The notes under the pieces: model-generated | Database searches by the model: none | What the model was told of the DNA's origin: nothing | What the model saw: the letters and a program-made list of their open reading frames with translations, nothing else | Program-made: the position numbers and the translations under genes | Part shown: positions 62,938 through 64,000 of the stretch, in pieces | Numbering within the stretch: the first letter of the stretch is position 1 | Layout: each line of letters begins with the position of its first letter | Assembly (NCBI GenBank): GCA_947631115.1 | Contig: CANRKB010000005.1 | Coordinates: 1-64,000 of the forward strand | Reading direction: 5' to 3' | DNA length: 64,000 nucleotides | DNA from: an uncultured Clostridia bacterium | GTDB lineage: Bacteria > Bacillota > Clostridia > Oscillospirales > Ruminococcaceae

Positions 62938-63567
62938 ATGAAAAAAAATAAAAAGAACAAAACAGTAGACAAAAATGCAGCTGATTATTACAAACTAAAA
63001 ACAGGAGCTGTAGATAAGCTTGTCGACACGAGCAACGCTCCGGTTGTCCCTGATAAAGAAATTAAAAAGTATAAATCAGGCAATAAGTTCAAAATACCCC
63101 AATGGCTTAAAGTTGTATTTATAAAGTTCTGGTTTGGCGGCGCGGCTTGTTTCTTCTTTATCTGGGGCCTGGGGATGTACCTCGACGATCTTAGCAGCAT
63201 CATTGTAAATTCCTTGGGACTCGGAATGGTTACAGATATTTTTGTAAATCATATTCTGCATTTCCTTGAACCCGAGAAAGGCGACTTTGATAAATGGATG
63301 TTGTTTCCGTTCAGAAAATGGTGGACGATTTTCCTGAATGTACTATACGGGGCATTGTTATTTTTCTGCATTATGAACACCTACGACTTTATAAACAGGA
63401 TCATAATAATGAACTCGGATATTGACCCCGAGTCGGTACCTCTGGGCGTTGAGCCGCTTTTGTTCGGGCTGTTCTATATGGGATTTGATATGCTGTTTGT
63501 ACTCATAAAGAACACATTCGTTAAGATCTTCCGCGACGCAAACAAAAAGGCGTCGGGTCTAAAATAA
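62938..63567 (+). CDS. Uncharacterised membrane protein, ABC operon
   Basis: Lys-rich N-terminus, about 4 TM. Confidence 0.75.
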   Translation: MKKNKKNKTVDKNAADYYKLKTGAVDKLVDTSNAPVVPDKEIKKYKSGNKFKIPQWLKVVFIKFWFGGAACFFFIWGLGMYLDDLSSIIVNSLGLGMVTDIFVNHILHFLEPEKGDFDKWMLFPFRKWWTIFLNVLYGALLFFCIMNTYDFINRIIIMNSDIDPESVPLGVEPLLFGLFYMGFDMLFVLIKNTFVKIFRDANKKASGLK

Positions 63568-63586
63568 GTTATATCGGGAGCTTTCG

Positions 63587-64000
63587 ATGATCAACACATT
63601 ATATATTGGATCGGTTTCGGCGTGTTTCGAGTTTGAAAATAAGTCGCCGTATTATTCACCGAACGAGTACACCGTTTCGCTTAACGGTGAAAAACAGTTT
63701 TCTGCAAATACAAACGTGTTTTCGCTTTTCTCGCTGAAACCCGACACGGAATATTCCGTAGAAGTAAGCGGTGAAGAGTCTGTCACATTCAGGACAAAGA
63801 CTGAGACTTGCGCGGTGTCCGTAAAAGATTTCGGGGCGGTCGGCGACGGAGTTCACGATGACACGATGAACATTCAGACGGCAATTAACTGCCTGCCCGT
63901 TGGAGGAAGACTTTATTTCCCCGACGGCGTCTACAGCTCTGCTCCGCTTTGTCTTAAGAGCCATATAACGCTCGACCTTGCCGAAGGAGCGACTATCCTC
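63587..64000 (+). CDS. GH28 family glycoside hydrolase (polygalacturonase-like), partial at right edge
   Basis: VSVKDFGAVGDGVHDDTMNIQTAINCLPVGGRLYFPDGVYSSAPLCLKSHITLDLAEGATIL. Confidence 0.85.
   Translation, partial: MINTLYIGSVSACFEFENKSPYYSPNEYTVSLNGEKQFSANTNVFSLFSLKPDTEYSVEVSGEESVTFRTKTETCAVSVKDFGAVGDGVHDDTMNIQTAINCLPVGGRLYFPDGVYSSAPLCLKSHITLDLAEGATIL

Overview
The window looks like a chromosomal segment of a spore-forming Firmicute. Ruminococcaceae/Oscillospiraceae-like is an inference from gene content. Housekeeping blocks: gltX, MATE and ABC exporters, tRNA-Leu(CAA), rpoB-rpoC, rpsL-rpsG-fusA-tuf, rpsO-pnp, a complete trpEGDCFBA operon behind a T-box leader, a thiSF-GNAT-thiH-thiE cluster without thiG, trkAH, nifJ (PFOR) and spoIIP. 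The right end is a carbohydrate ABC-transport operon with four uncharacterised small membrane proteins, running into a GH28 polygalacturonase. Accessory elements: a DUF2791/BrxD-like ATPase cut by the left edge, a Phd/Doc toxin-antitoxin pair, and an isolated phage-like lysis cassette. The most unusual signal is intergenic. At least three families of structured repeats occur: (i) four ~200-bp REPIN-like long palindromes whose arms carry period-7 repeats and hairpins with compensatory changes; (ii) MITE-like elements ending in CAG..TGTATA; (iii) heptamer (CTTACNT)n tracts in leaders. A 168-bp tandem duplication with a three-way-junction fold lies directly after tRNA-Leu. All calls come from reading the sequence and supplied ORFs; no database search was run.
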